Under the pieces are notes generated by a model, which was not told where the DNA came from, did no database searches, and saw nothing but the letters and a program-made list of their open reading frames with translations. A stretch of 45,428 bases of DNA from JACCZZ01 sp044227805 (GTDB lineage Bacteria; Bacteroidota; Bacteroidia; Chitinophagales; UBA10324), in NCBI GenBank assembly GCA_044227805.1, contig JBGAWA010000018.1, positions 1-45,428 on the forward strand. The letters run 5' to 3'. The stretch's first letter is position 1. Every line of letters begins with the position of its first letter. The position numbers and the translations under genes are program-made. Below are positions 33,901 through 42,096 of this stretch, piece after piece.

Positions 33901-35955
33901 GTCATCACTTATACCGTGTGTAGTGGTGAACAGATTGCCGATGAGACAACCATTGGTAAGAATTACCGGATACTTGCCATAGTTATTATATTCTTCCGGC
34001 CTGTCGAGATTGAAATCAAAAGAGTTATAGGATGAGTGACCGTAAAAAGTGATCAGCGAAACGCCACTGGAAATGATGGAATCAAGATAGCTGGATACAA
34101 TGTATTCAATGGGATCCGTACTCGTCTTAAAGAAAGAATAGACATTACCGCCAAAGAGGGTATCGGTAACTATAGATTTGTATTTGTTAAGATACGACTG
34201 GAAGACGGCCTGATCTGTTGCGCTGGAACCGCCGGCAAGATGCATGATATTTTTCATCCATCCTTTGTTGGCCACCGTTTGAAAAGCATTCGCTTGTGCA
34301 CTCACAAACAGCTGCGCCTTGTCAAGATAGAGTCCGATTTCTTCCGGTGCAAGACAAGCCAGTCGCCCTACGGGAATGCGTGGCACCGGTGAATAGCCAT
34401 GGGCTGTGAGCAACTCATCTGAGCCGGGAATTCCCATGGTTGGCACATGGCAGAAAGGCCTGTAGCTTGGATTTTCCCACATGCTTACATATTCAATGGC
34501 TTTGCCGATCAGCAACATGTTGCGATCCGCGGTGGGCCATTTTGCCTGTATAAAATCAGTAAATCTTCGAATGGAAGCAGGATGCTCATGAATTCCCCAG
34601 GCAAACTGATCATACAGTTCGCGGATGTTCACAACAATTGCGGTGTATCCTGTTGAATTCTTGAAATTCCGGTAGTCTTCAACATAATTATGACCGGAAC
34701 TGTCCTGGAAGAAAAAAGGATGCGAGATAATGATGAAATCGCCCTGGTTGGCACTGTTAAAAAAGTCGGTAAAATGTAATTCCTGCAGCGTGTCAACTGT
34801 TTTAATGACAGACAGGGGATCATAAGCCAGCAGTCGAAGTTTACGTTCTGCAACGGAAGGAGGTAACAGAAATTTCTGCGTGTCGTTTTGCACCACTGCT
34901 TCCAGCCTTAACTTATTAGTGAAATCATATAATACCGGCGTCGTGCCGAGCGAATTGAAGTTGCCTATTTCTAAATATTGATCGTAAGCTGAAGCGTTAA
35001 GGCTAAAGGCTACCTGTGTTTGAAAATCAAAATTGAAAAGACGTGGATAAGTGAAGTCAAGCCAGGCAACGGATCCCCAGTCAGTGCTCGTGGAAGTGGT
35101 AAGTGCGGTGGAATAGGTGACCGTAGTGGTGGGATGTGTCAGCAGGTCACTGCCGGGAAGTGGCAGGTTAAAATGCCGGACTATGAAACCGTAGTCGGAA
35201 GTGTCATACATGGAAATACCGTTCACTGCAATCGTAAAGCGGTGTTCTGTATATCCCCAGCTGGTAGCCCACGACTGAAGGTTGCCGGTCGGGCCACCGG
35301 CATACGGAAAAGGTGTATTGATAACATAATCTTTCGCTGTCTTGTTAAAGTAATCTCCGGTGTAACCTTCGGTGATACTGAAATCTGAATCGAAGAAGGT
35401 CTGACCGGCCAGCACCATCGGGCCACGGCTCAGGTTGTTTGGGCCATTTCTCGCCTGGCCATAAACACCTGTGGTGGTGTACCAGCAGTATGGTTCTTTG
35501 GGAGGATGAATTCCGATATTGTTGGGTACTGGTGTAAAATGATTGTTACTGGTGGTGTTGTTCCAGGTAAGGAAATAGGTTGCCGTATCATTGAACAGGC
35601 TCAGGTGATTATTCGGATGCCAGCTTTTATCGGCATATAGACAGGAGTCCAGTAATCCGTCATTGTGTGTTGCGTAAAATTCTATGTAATCGCCACTGCC
35701 GAATAATCCATTGGTGCTGGTATATATCGGAACTTCTTCGCCTTTATTAAACAGCTGAAATTGATTGCCATTGACAGTATTTAAAGGGATTCCGGCGGCT
35801 GTTAAAACAGGAAAAGTAATCCGGTAGAATCCGTCATCGATGATAAGAAATTTGTAATAAGTCTGTCCATACTGTATCCATTCATTTCCGTATACCTGGG
35901 AATAACCCTCCCGTAAAGTCAAAAGGAAGAATGTTGCCAGTATAATTCTTCTCAT
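30952..35955 (-). CDS. PorU2-type type IX secretion sortase (C25 peptidase family)
   Basis: This 1667-residue secreted protein has an N-terminal signal (RRIILATFFLLTLREGYSQ). A beta-rich pro-region (to about 400) precedes a gingipain-like C25 domain: the catalytic pair is His640 in TFYGHSSYNSF and Cys670 in LTNGCLIGN. CARDB/Ig-like repeats follow, and the final 110 residues (VMNYPNPFTTS, GRVIKEIF, LANGLYFYRV, KMYLMR) form a T9SS sorting domain. It should cleave or transpeptidate sorting domains of T9SS cargo at the cell surface. It begins directly after the stop of the PorV-like gene. Its length favours PorU2 over classical PorU (about 1100-1300), but this is by recall. Confidence 0.85.
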   Translation of the reverse strand: MRRIILATFFLLTLREGYSQVYGNEWIQYGQTYYKFLIIDDGFYRITFPVLTAAGIPLNTVNGNQFQLFNKGEEVPIYTSTNGLFGSGDYIEFYATHNDGLLDSCLYADKSWHPNNHLSLFNDTATYFLTWNNTTSNNHFTPVPNNIGIHPPKEPYCWYTTTGVYGQARNGPNNLSRGPMVLAGQTFFDSDFSITEGYTGDYFNKTAKDYVINTPFPYAGGPTGNLQSWATSWGYTEHRFTIAVNGISMYDTSDYGFIVRHFNLPLPGSDLLTHPTTTVTYSTALTTSTSTDWGSVAWLDFTYPRLFNFDFQTQVAFSLNASAYDQYLEIGNFNSLGTTPVLYDFTNKLRLEAVVQNDTQKFLLPPSVAERKLRLLAYDPLSVIKTVDTLQELHFTDFFNSANQGDFIIISHPFFFQDSSGHNYVEDYRNFKNSTGYTAIVVNIRELYDQFAWGIHEHPASIRRFTDFIQAKWPTADRNMLLIGKAIEYVSMWENPSYRPFCHVPTMGIPGSDELLTAHGYSPVPRIPVGRLACLAPEEIGLYLDKAQLFVSAQANAFQTVANKGWMKNIMHLAGGSSATDQAVFQSYLNKYKSIVTDTLFGGNVYSFFKTSTDPIEYIVSSYLDSIISSGVSLITFYGHSSYNSFDFNLDRPEEYNNYGKYPVILTNGCLIGNLFTTTHGISDDFVFAKDRGAIAFLAPSQFSISTSLDFYSTNFYKNLSAKYYNTTLGNLIAKTMNDIYTQSGSEIDKVIAEQMLLNGDPSLKINTHPKPDYALESQFVSFDPPAVSAGLDSFFLQVVLFNIGEATPDSIFIDVKRTLPNGMEEFLYHHRIRAPYFKDTIRLSIKTEPEFAFGLNQFNIKVDAGDSISAQGEIDELSELNNEITTELFINSDDIVPVFPYDFAIVNSQGVTLKASTVDAFALEKQYVFQIDTTQYFNSPILQQKKISQRGGVLNWKPDLLLHDSTVYYWRTSIDTLYNNQFVWHNASFIYLAGSSPGWNQSHFFQLKTSIQPNGNIELPDNRQFKFSDDIKTISVYDAFTSYIGGPVPLDDPGYFINGVRMSRVWECMGYGATMLFEVIDSSNGLQWSNPNMGGSTGLYNSIQCKPTPRYNFFYNTSYTNESVGKFLDTVPDGDYLLMLSVNDPGIRNWDSTMMKYFTDLNLSQLTTIDAAVPYVAFLKKNDPSYPVYEVVGDTFNSIIDTSFAIQGNWDQGFIESPLIGPAASWSSLHWKAHSVETGSDSTILRLIGVGNDGLETILSDHITASDTLLAGIDVLKYPYLKLFLFSTDTTNRTPVQLDYWRINYQPVPEAALNPSLYFSMADSVHQFLPLHMDVAVENVTPWKMDSLLMNYEITDAINGTHIYLKRYAALAGNDTMHVAFDFGTGSDEYAGYNYLFIEANPANDQPEQFHFNNIGIIGFTVTTDNTNPLLDVTFDGIHILDGDLVSAKPEIDMMLKDESKFLALNDTSLFDIYLLYPDGSKHTVVFDNVTAFFYPADSTHLSKDNSAQVTLKRNFTLDGTYQLVVQGYDRSGNSSGDNSYRISFKVINKPMISNVMNYPNPFTTSTRFVFTLTGSEVPQFMKIEILTISGRVIKEIFMNELGSIHIGNNITDYSWDGTDQFGDKLANGLYFYRVNAILNGQDIDHFDTGTDQYFKHGIGKMYLMR

Positions 35956-37041
35956 CTACAGTTTTCCCGGTTTGTTACTGATCGCTATTCTGACAGAAAA
36001 CACGTTTGAATATAACGAAGATGATAAGCTGCCAAGGTTGGTCAGTGCATAATCAATGCTGATGCTCTTAATCACCAGGCCAACACCAATGTTGGGTTGT
36101 GCCGTCATGTTCTTGCTGCCGTCAATGTTGGTGACCTTTTGGATATTGCCGATGCCACCGCGTAAATAAATCAACTCCTTATAAGCGGCTTCAATACCGG
36201 CATGCGGGTCAATGCTGAAAGGCGCTGCACTGAGCAGTACATTCCTTTTTCCATCGGTCGTGATATCCAGATCCAGCTCAGGCAGTAGCGTGATGTTTTT
36301 GCCACATTGAAATTTATAGGCCGCTCCCAGTATTATTTTGGGTGCCGTCAGTTCCACAGAATTTTCAGGAATCACATTTTGCGTGGAAGCAAATACGGCT
36401 TGTTCTTCTTCGGTAAAATTAAATGACCAGGCATTAAATGTTGTCGTGATATCTTTGGCCAGTAACCCGAAGCGCCATTTGTTCTTATCGTATTGCAGGC
36501 CGGCATCCAGGCCAACACCCCACGATGATGCGAAGGAACCAACCGTGCGGTGAATGATTTTCAGGTTACCGCCAATGCGCAGTCCCTCCACCGTTAATTT
36601 TTGTGCATAGGAAATAAGACCGGCATAATCAGCTACGGAAAAGGTAGTCACATTGTCGTAGTTCACACTTCCGTCCGGCTCTATCAGGAACAGCGTGTTG
36701 GGAATATCATCAACACCAAACCGGATGATGGAAAAGGCAAGTATCCTGTTTTTATCCTGCATGGGAAGGGCGATGCCGGCGTAATCAAATTTTGCGATGC
36801 CGGCGAAGTACTCAGCATGCATGAGGCCGAGGTCAAATTTTTTATCAATCAGTGCCAGGCCGGCCGGATTCCAGTATCCTGCCGTAACATCACTGATGGA
36901 AGCAACTTGTGCACCTGACATCGACAGTCCGCGAGCGCCTACGCCGATGCTGAGAAATTCATTGCTGTACTTATAGAATTGTGAGAAAGCCCCGGAATAG
37001 GTGCATAACAGTATCACAATAATAGTCAGTGTCTTTCTCAT
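35956..37041 (-). CDS. PorV/PorQ-family outer-membrane protein
   Basis: This 361-residue protein has a signal peptide (RKTLTIIVILLCTYSGAFSQ) followed by the PorV-like start FLSIGVGARGLSMSGAQVA and GYWNPAGLALI. Alternating beta-strand patterns run to the end and indicate a FadL-like barrel. PorV acts as an outer-membrane shuttle that passes T9SS cargo to the sortase. Its TAG stop directly abuts the sortase ATG (35955/35956), so the two are translated from one message and probably work as a pair. The exact paralogue (PorV, PorP or PorQ) is not certain. Confidence 0.85.
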   Translation of the reverse strand: MRKTLTIIVILLCTYSGAFSQFYKYSNEFLSIGVGARGLSMSGAQVASISDVTAGYWNPAGLALIDKKFDLGLMHAEYFAGIAKFDYAGIALPMQDKNRILAFSIIRFGVDDIPNTLFLIEPDGSVNYDNVTTFSVADYAGLISYAQKLTVEGLRIGGNLKIIHRTVGSFASSWGVGLDAGLQYDKNKWRFGLLAKDITTTFNAWSFNFTEEEQAVFASTQNVIPENSVELTAPKIILGAAYKFQCGKNITLLPELDLDITTDGKRNVLLSAAPFSIDPHAGIEAAYKELIYLRGGIGNIQKVTNIDGSKNMTAQPNIGVGLVIKSISIDYALTNLGSLSSSLYSNVFSVRIAISNKPGKL

Positions 37042-37164
37042 GTGTTGGTTTGATTGATGCCCCCGATAACGCCCCTCTTCCTATTAGTATTGTAAAAGTA
37101 AATTTTTATTCTGAACCAGGCTGCCGGCTGCATCTATAGGCAACAAGCATAATTTGTGTTAAAC

Positions 37165-37187
37165 GGATTTTTTTGATTGAAAAATCC
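37165..37187. repeat. GGATTTTT/AAAAATCC hairpin between divergent genes
   Basis: GGATTTTT (37165-37172) and AAAAATCC (37180-37187) form an 8-bp stem. The core equals that of the hairpin at 30803-30842, but here it lies upstream of both the PorV-like gene and tyrS, so it cannot be their terminator. Confidence 0.4.
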
Positions 37188-37311
37188 TGGTGGTATGTTC
37201 ACCCGTTTAATTTTATAGTCGCAGTATTCTCATCCAGGCTTGTTTCATTCGCATCCTGCGTGTGCTCAATTCCTGATTCCCATTCCCTATTTTTACCCCA
37301 AAACTATTCAC

Positions 37312-38583
37312 ATGAATTTTATGGAAGAGCTGAAGTGGCGGGGTTTATATTTTGACGCTACTCCGGGAACAGCGGAACATCTCGGCAGCGCGCCACGAAC
37401 AGGCTATATCGGTTTCGACCCGTCGGCACCTTCACTCGGCATCGGTAACCTGGTGCAGATCATGCTGCTTACGCATTTTCAACGGGCAGGGCATCGGCCG
37501 ATTGCGCTGATTGGCGGAGCCACCGGCATGATCGGAGATCCATCGGGAAAATCGGAAGAGCGAAATTTATTGTCGGAAGAAACGATCAGGGCCAATGAAG
37601 AAAGCATCAGGATACAACTGGGCAAGTTCCTCGATTTTACCGGTGCCAACGCGGCGGTGATCGAAAATAATTATCAATGGTATAAGAATATGACGGTGCT
37701 CGACTTCCTGCGTGATGTCGGGAAACACCTGACCGTAAATTATATGATGGCGAAGGATTCCGTCAAGAGCCGGCTGGAGACTGGAATTTCCTATACAGAA
37801 TTTACCTATCAGCTTTTGCAGGGCTACGATTATTACTGGCTTAACAAGCACCGTGGCTGCACCTTGCAGATGGGCGGGTCTGATCAATGGGGCAACATCA
37901 CCGCCGGCATTGAATTGTCGAGGCGAAAGTCAGGCCATGAAGTGTTCGCGGTCACGAGTCCGCTGATCACGCAAAGCGATGGCAGGAAATTCGGTAAGTC
38001 TGAAAAGGGTAATGTATTTCTGGATGCTTCGCTTACCTCGCCCTATAAATTCTACCAGTTCTGGTTAAATGTGTCCGATGAAGATGCGGCTAAGTACCTG
38101 AAGATTTTTACCCTGATGACTTCGGGTGAAATTGAAGCCATCGAATCCGGCCATGCCGCTGCACCACACCTCCGGCTGCTGCAACAGGCATTGGCAAAAG
38201 ACATTACCATCAGGGTTCATTCCGGCGATGACTATGAGCAGGCGATCCGTGCATCGGAAATTCTTTTCGGCCAGTCAACCGGCGATGCACTGAAATTGCT
38301 ATCCGACCGCGATTTTGAAGAGATATTTGAAGGAGTGCCTGCCAAAAAAATCAGCAAATCCCTTTTTGACAATGGACTGGAGGTGATGAAACTGCTGGTG
38401 GATGAAACACAGTTTTTCCCTTCTAAGGGTGAGGCCCGCCGTATTATTCAGGGCAAAGGCGCGTCGGTGAATAAGAGAGTCATTGCCATGGATGAAAAAA
38501 TAGAGGCAGGCGATCTGATCAATCAACGTTACTTGCTGCTGCAGAAGGGAAAGAAGAACTATTTTTTGGTGATTGCGGAATAG
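37312..38583 (+). CDS. tyrS: Tyrosyl-tRNA synthetase
   Basis: This 423-residue class I synthetase starts at the ATG at 37312. The encoded MNFMEELKWRGLYFD is the usual Bacteroidota TyrRS opening, and an in-frame ATG at 37240 would add 24 unrelated residues. It has a HIGH-like PSAPSLGIGN, GGATGMIGDPSGKS, the tyrosine pocket TYQLLQGYDYYWL, GGSDQWGNITAG, and a KMSKS-like KFGKSEKGN. The C-terminus carries an S4-type RNA-binding domain (residues about 360-420: EARRIIQGKGASVN). It charges tRNA-Tyr. It appears monocistronic. Confidence 0.95.
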   Translation: MNFMEELKWRGLYFDATPGTAEHLGSAPRTGYIGFDPSAPSLGIGNLVQIMLLTHFQRAGHRPIALIGGATGMIGDPSGKSEERNLLSEETIRANEESIRIQLGKFLDFTGANAAVIENNYQWYKNMTVLDFLRDVGKHLTVNYMMAKDSVKSRLETGISYTEFTYQLLQGYDYYWLNKHRGCTLQMGGSDQWGNITAGIELSRRKSGHEVFAVTSPLITQSDGRKFGKSEKGNVFLDASLTSPYKFYQFWLNVSDEDAAKYLKIFTLMTSGEIEAIESGHAAAPHLRLLQQALAKDITIRVHSGDDYEQAIRASEILFGQSTGDALKLLSDRDFEEIFEGVPAKKISKSLFDNGLEVMKLLVDETQFFPSKGEARRIIQGKGASVNKRVIAMDEKIEAGDLINQRYLLLQKGKKNYFLVIAE

Positions 38584-39023
38584 GATGGGAGAGTGGTTCA
38601 TTTCTTAATGAGGGAGGGTATGGGGGCTTCGGGTGGTAATCGTCTTGCTGGGTGCGAAGTTTTTTTGTTTTGAAAAGTTATCTTAAGGATAGCGGGGTTG
38701 CACAAATTCAGTAGTTACCACCAATGCTAAAAAGACAGACGACACAGCAAGACAATGACTAAAAATGGACTCGACATACAGACCATATCGACCAAGCGGA
38801 CAGACACACAAGCTGACCGTGTTTTGCTATTAGGACAGGTGACAGAAAAGAAAGAAAAAGCCCACCCTTCGCATTTTTTAAAATTTCTTTTTGCCAGCCG
38901 CACAAACGGCACATTGGGTTTTGCCCGACACACAAGCCAACCCTTCGCAAAACCCAAAGAGCCGTTTTTTGCCAACGCACCGACAATAATCCGTATTTTG
39001 CAATAATGTATTTGAATGAATAA
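38584..39023. other. Non-coding boundary tract before the restriction-modification island
   Basis: These 440 bases hold no credible gene; open frames on both strands cross a low-complexity, strand-biased tract rich in ACA/GACA and CCCA words. A long imperfect hairpin lies at 38904-38967. TTTTTGCCA(G/A)C occurs on both sides of it, near 38889 and 38966. I recall similar tracts beside accessory cassettes in other Bacteroidota, which cannot be checked here. Confidence 0.5.
38904..38967. repeat. Long imperfect hairpin at the island boundary
   Basis: AAACGGC-aca-TTGGGTTTTGC (38904-38924) pairs with GCAAAACCCAA-aga-GCCGTTT (38947-38967): 18 bp in two blocks around a 3x3 internal loop, closed by a 22-nt loop. 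The design of paired blocks with an interior bubble resembles folded recombination sites, but no integron attC core (GTTRRRY) was confirmed. Confidence 0.6.
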
Positions 39024-41423
39024 ATGATAGATAAAAAGACACTTTCTGAACGTGATATATGCACCAAGTTTATTACTCCTGCGGTTGAAAAATCTGGTTG
39101 GAATAAGCTGACTCAGCTATTGGAAGAGGTTTCGTTCACAGACGGAAAAATATATGTAAGAGGTAAACTGACAGCAAGAGGAAATCAAAAACGGGCTGAC
39201 TATATTTTGTATTACAAGCCAAATATTCCTATTGCAATTATTGAGGCGAAAGACAACAAACATTCTGTAAGAGCAGGTATTCAACAGGCTTTGGACTATG
39301 CTCAAATACTTGACATTCCCTGTGTCTTCAGCAGCAATGGTGACGGTTTTTTATTTCACGACCGCACCGCAACAAACGGAAACATTGAAACCGAAATTGG
39401 TTTAGACGACTTCCCTACTCCGCAACAACTTTGGGAGAAATACAAAAAGTATAAAGGCATCACGACTGAAACTGCGGAAAAGATTGCTTCGCAAGACTAT
39501 TATTTTGACGGCACAAATCGTAAGCCGAGATACTACCAACAAATTGCAGTAAACAGAACGGTTGAAGCCATTGCCAACGGACAAGACAGAATTCTGCTTG
39601 TTATGGCAACCGGTACAGGAAAAACCTATACGGCTTTTCAAATCATCCACCGACTTTGGAAAAGCGGAGCAAAAAAACGTATTCTGTTTTTGGCTGACCG
39701 AAACGCTTTGATTGACCAAACTCGCAGAGGCGACTTCAAACATTTCAAGGATAAAATGACGGTAGTAAAACACCGACAAATTGATAAGAGCTATGAGATT
39801 TATTTGGCTTTGTATCAAGGTTTATCAGGTTCAGATGAAGATGCCAATGTTTACAAACAGTTCTCTCCTGAGTTCTTTGATTTGATAGTGATTGACGAGT
39901 GCCACAGAGGAAGTGCGAAAGAAGACAGCAGTTGGAGAGAAATTTTATCCTACTTCAAAAACGCAACACATATCGGCTTGACAGCCACTCCAAAAGAAAC
40001 CAAAGAAACAAGCAACACCGAATATTTTGGCGACCCTGTTTATACTTATTCATTGAAACAAGGTATTGACGATGGTTTCCTTGCTCCTTATCGTGTAGTA
40101 AGAATTGGTTTGAATGTAGATGCCGAAGGATGGCGACCAGACCAAGGCAAAACCGATAAAGACGGAAACATAGTTGAAGATAGAATTTACAACCGAAAGG
40201 ACTTCGACCGCAATTTGGTAATTGAAGAACGGACAGAATTGGTTGCAAAAAAACTCACAGAGTTTTTAAAAGGTTACGACCGCTTTGCTAAAACCATTGT
40301 GTTTTGTGTGGATATTGACCACGCTGAACGTATGCGAACTGCTTTAGCCAAACAAAATGCTGATTTGGTTACGGAAAATTACAAATACGTAATGCAAATT
40401 ACTGGCGACAATGACGAAGGCAAACGAGAATTAGACAACTTCATCAATCCCGAAGAAAAATATCCAGTCATTGCCACTACTTCTGAATTGATGACAACTG
40501 GTGTTGATGCACAAACTTGTAAAGTAATTGTGTTAGATGCCAACATCAATTCAATGACCAAGTTCAAACAAATTATTGGCAGAGGAACTCGAATCAATGA
40601 GGAATACGGAAAAATGTATTTCACCATTCTTGATTTTCGAAATGCAACGGATTTGTTTGCCGATAAAGATTTTGATGGCGACCCAATCCGTGTAAAACCA
40701 GTTACAGAAAATACCGACTTAGGAGAAATTGTAAACGAAGAAGAAAACGACACGTCTCCGCTTATCGATACTGAAACAGGCGAAGAAATCAGTTTACAAT
40801 CACCTGACATTCGCTACCCGGAAACAGCTATCCCAACATGTGCCATAAAAGAACCGAAAAGCAAAATATATGTGAATGGAGTGGATGTTTCTATATTAGT
40901 AAGCCGTGAATTATATTTTGACCAACACGGCAAACCAATTACCACCAGTTTAAAAGATCACACCAAAGAAATCATTAAGGAAAAATTTGCTTCGCTGGAT
41001 GACTTTTTAAATAAGTGGAATACCACCGACCGCAAAGAAGCCATCATTGCTGAATTGCAGGAACAAGGCGTAATGGTGGAAGCCTTGTATGATGCCGTGA
41101 ACAAAGAAGTGGATTTATTCGATTTGATTTGCCACGTTGCTTTTGACCAGCCGCCATTAACACGAAAAGAAAGAGCCAACAACGTAAAGAAGCGAAACTA
41201 CTTTACCAAGTATGGCGACCAAGCCAAAAAAGTATTGGAAGCATTGTTAGACAAGTATGCTGATGAAGGCATCACCAATATTGAAAGCATAGAAGTATTA
41301 AGGGTAAATCCGTTTGATGAATTTGGTTCACCAATTGAAATCATCAACGAATTTGGCAGCAAAGAAAAATATTTGCTAGCCGTAAAAGAATTGGAACAAG
41401 AACTTTATAAAAACATTGGATAG
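39024..41423 (+). CDS. hsdR: Type I restriction enzyme R subunit
   Basis: This 799-residue protein has an N-terminal PD-(D/E)xK nuclease core with Asp59 (RADYIL), Glu74 and Lys76 (IIEAK). The SF2 motor follows with Walker A MATGTGKT (194-201), DECH (291-294), GLTATP, and IGRGTR in motif VI. The C-terminal part with ILDFRNATDLF and CHVAFDQPPLTRKERA matches the EcoEI_R_C type. It cleaves and translocates unmodified DNA together with HsdM and HsdS. All key residues are present. Gene order hsdR-hsdM-hsdS is interrupted only by the Y1 transposase. Base composition is richer in A/T than in the preceding 38 kb. Confidence 0.93.
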   Translation: MIDKKTLSERDICTKFITPAVEKSGWNKLTQLLEEVSFTDGKIYVRGKLTARGNQKRADYILYYKPNIPIAIIEAKDNKHSVRAGIQQALDYAQILDIPCVFSSNGDGFLFHDRTATNGNIETEIGLDDFPTPQQLWEKYKKYKGITTETAEKIASQDYYFDGTNRKPRYYQQIAVNRTVEAIANGQDRILLVMATGTGKTYTAFQIIHRLWKSGAKKRILFLADRNALIDQTRRGDFKHFKDKMTVVKHRQIDKSYEIYLALYQGLSGSDEDANVYKQFSPEFFDLIVIDECHRGSAKEDSSWREILSYFKNATHIGLTATPKETKETSNTEYFGDPVYTYSLKQGIDDGFLAPYRVVRIGLNVDAEGWRPDQGKTDKDGNIVEDRIYNRKDFDRNLVIEERTELVAKKLTEFLKGYDRFAKTIVFCVDIDHAERMRTALAKQNADLVTENYKYVMQITGDNDEGKRELDNFINPEEKYPVIATTSELMTTGVDAQTCKVIVLDANINSMTKFKQIIGRGTRINEEYGKMYFTILDFRNATDLFADKDFDGDPIRVKPVTENTDLGEIVNEEENDTSPLIDTETGEEISLQSPDIRYPETAIPTCAIKEPKSKIYVNGVDVSILVSRELYFDQHGKPITTSLKDHTKEIIKEKFASLDDFLNKWNTTDRKEAIIAELQEQGVMVEALYDAVNKEVDLFDLICHVAFDQPPLTRKERANNVKKRNYFTKYGDQAKKVLEALLDKYADEGITNIESIEVLRVNPFDEFGSPIEIINEFGSKEKYLLAVKELEQELYKNIG

Positions 41424-41434
41424 AAATGAATTGG

Positions 41435-41452
41435 AATGGGTTGAAACCCATT
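41435..41452. repeat. REP-like palindrome, left of the transposase
   Basis: AATGGGTT and AACCCATT form an 8-bp stem with a 2-nt loop, 12 nt after the hsdR stop. A partial GGCTTTAGC follows at 41477-41485. Confidence 0.6.
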
Positions 41453-41498
41453 TTATATAATGATAAAAATGTAATAGGCTTTAGCAAAAAAAATAAAT

Positions 41499-41942
41499 AT
41501 GCCATTTATAAAAGTTTACATTCATTTTGTTTGGAGTACAAAAAATCGCTATCCATTTTTGGATTCTAAAGAATTGCGATTAAAGGTCTGGAATCACATC
41601 CGAGATAATGCAAAAGAGAAGGGTATTTTTATTGATTTTATTAATGGATATTCAGACCATTGTCATTGCTTGATATCTTTAGGAGTAGATCAAACCATAC
41701 AAAAAACAATGCAACTGATTAAAGGTGAATCCTCATTTTGGATAAACAAGCAATCGTTAACAAAAGAAAAATTTGAATGGCAGGACGAATATTTTGCAGT
41801 TTCTGTTTCTGAATCTATGGTTGATAAGGTAAGAGATTATATTAAAAATCAAGAGGAACATCACAGCAAAAAAACATTTCTAGAGGAATACAATGAATTT
41901 ATTGATAAATATGGATTTGAAAGACACAAAGATTTTGGCTAA
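41499..41942 (+). CDS. tnpA: IS200/IS605-family Y1 transposase (TnpA/RAYT-like)
   Basis: This 147-residue HUH nuclease has the HxH metal site His54-Cys-His56 (YSDHCHCLIS). The likely nucleophile Tyr114 lies in VRDYIKNQEEHH, with a WQDEYFAVSVSES block before it. Length fits IS200-type TnpA better than longer RAYTs, but the surrounding palindromes are RAYT-like. It would cut and join single-stranded DNA at hairpins. No TnpB is present. It lies between hsdR and hsdM on their strand. Its TAA stop lies inside the palindrome TTTGGCTAAAGCCAAA (41935-41950). Confidence 0.88.
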   Translation: MPFIKVYIHFVWSTKNRYPFLDSKELRLKVWNHIRDNAKEKGIFIDFINGYSDHCHCLISLGVDQTIQKTMQLIKGESSFWINKQSLTKEKFEWQDEYFAVSVSESMVDKVRDYIKNQEEHHSKKTFLEEYNEFIDKYGFERHKDFG

Positions 41943-41950
41943 AGCCAAAT
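41935..41950. repeat. Palindrome overlapping the transposase stop codon
   Basis: TTTGGC-TAAA-GCCAAA gives a 6-bp stem. The loop TAAA contains the stop codon (41940-41942), so the palindrome encodes the C-terminal Phe-Gly. A second copy of the core lies at 42085-42096. Confidence 0.6.
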
Positions 41951-41970
41951 GCTAGATTTAATTTAATAGT

Positions 41971-42018
41971 CCTCCAGATAAATCTGGAGGCAATTGAAAA
42001 TCTGGAGGCAATTGAAAA
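41971..42018. repeat. CCTCCAGAT palindrome with 18-bp tandem duplication
   Basis: CCTCCAGAT (41971-41979) and ATCTGGAGG (41982-41990) form a 9-bp stem with a 2-nt loop. TCTGGAGGCAATTGAAAA occurs at 41983-42000 and again at 42001-42018, duplicating the right arm. Confidence 0.7.
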
Positions 42019-42042
42019 TTTAGATATAATCAAATTTGAATA

Positions 42043-42064
42043 GGAATGGGTTTCAACCCATTCC
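42043..42064. repeat. REP-like palindrome, right of the transposase
   Basis: GGAATGGGTT and AACCCATTCC form a perfect 10-bp stem with a TC loop. It is the longer counterpart of the palindrome at 41435-41452. The hsdM ATG lies 45 nt downstream. Confidence 0.65.
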
Positions 42065-42084
42065 ATAATGGAATAAACAACAAA

Positions 42085-42096
42085 TGGCTTTAGCCA
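42085..42096. repeat. TGGCT/AGCCA palindrome before hsdM
   Basis: TGGCT and AGCCA pair with a TT loop. This repeats the core of the palindrome at the transposase stop and lies 13 nt before the hsdM ATG, where it could affect ribosome access. Confidence 0.45.

Noticed and set aside
37240..37311. Longer N-terminus for tyrosyl-tRNA synthetase
   Set aside because: The added 24 residues do not resemble the family, whose usual opening is at 37312.
38904..38967. Integron attC site
   Set aside because: The bubble-containing hairpin is reminiscent, but no clear GTTRRRY/RYYYAAC core pair was found and no integron integrase is present. Kept as an unexplained hairpin.
38727..39067. Three overlapping open frames before hsdR
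   Set aside because: They cover the strand-biased hairpin tract on both strands, with low-complexity peptides. Non-coding is the better reading.
41971..42064. CRISPR array
   Set aside because: The repeats are only two tandem 18-bp units plus different palindromes, without regular spacers or cas genes.
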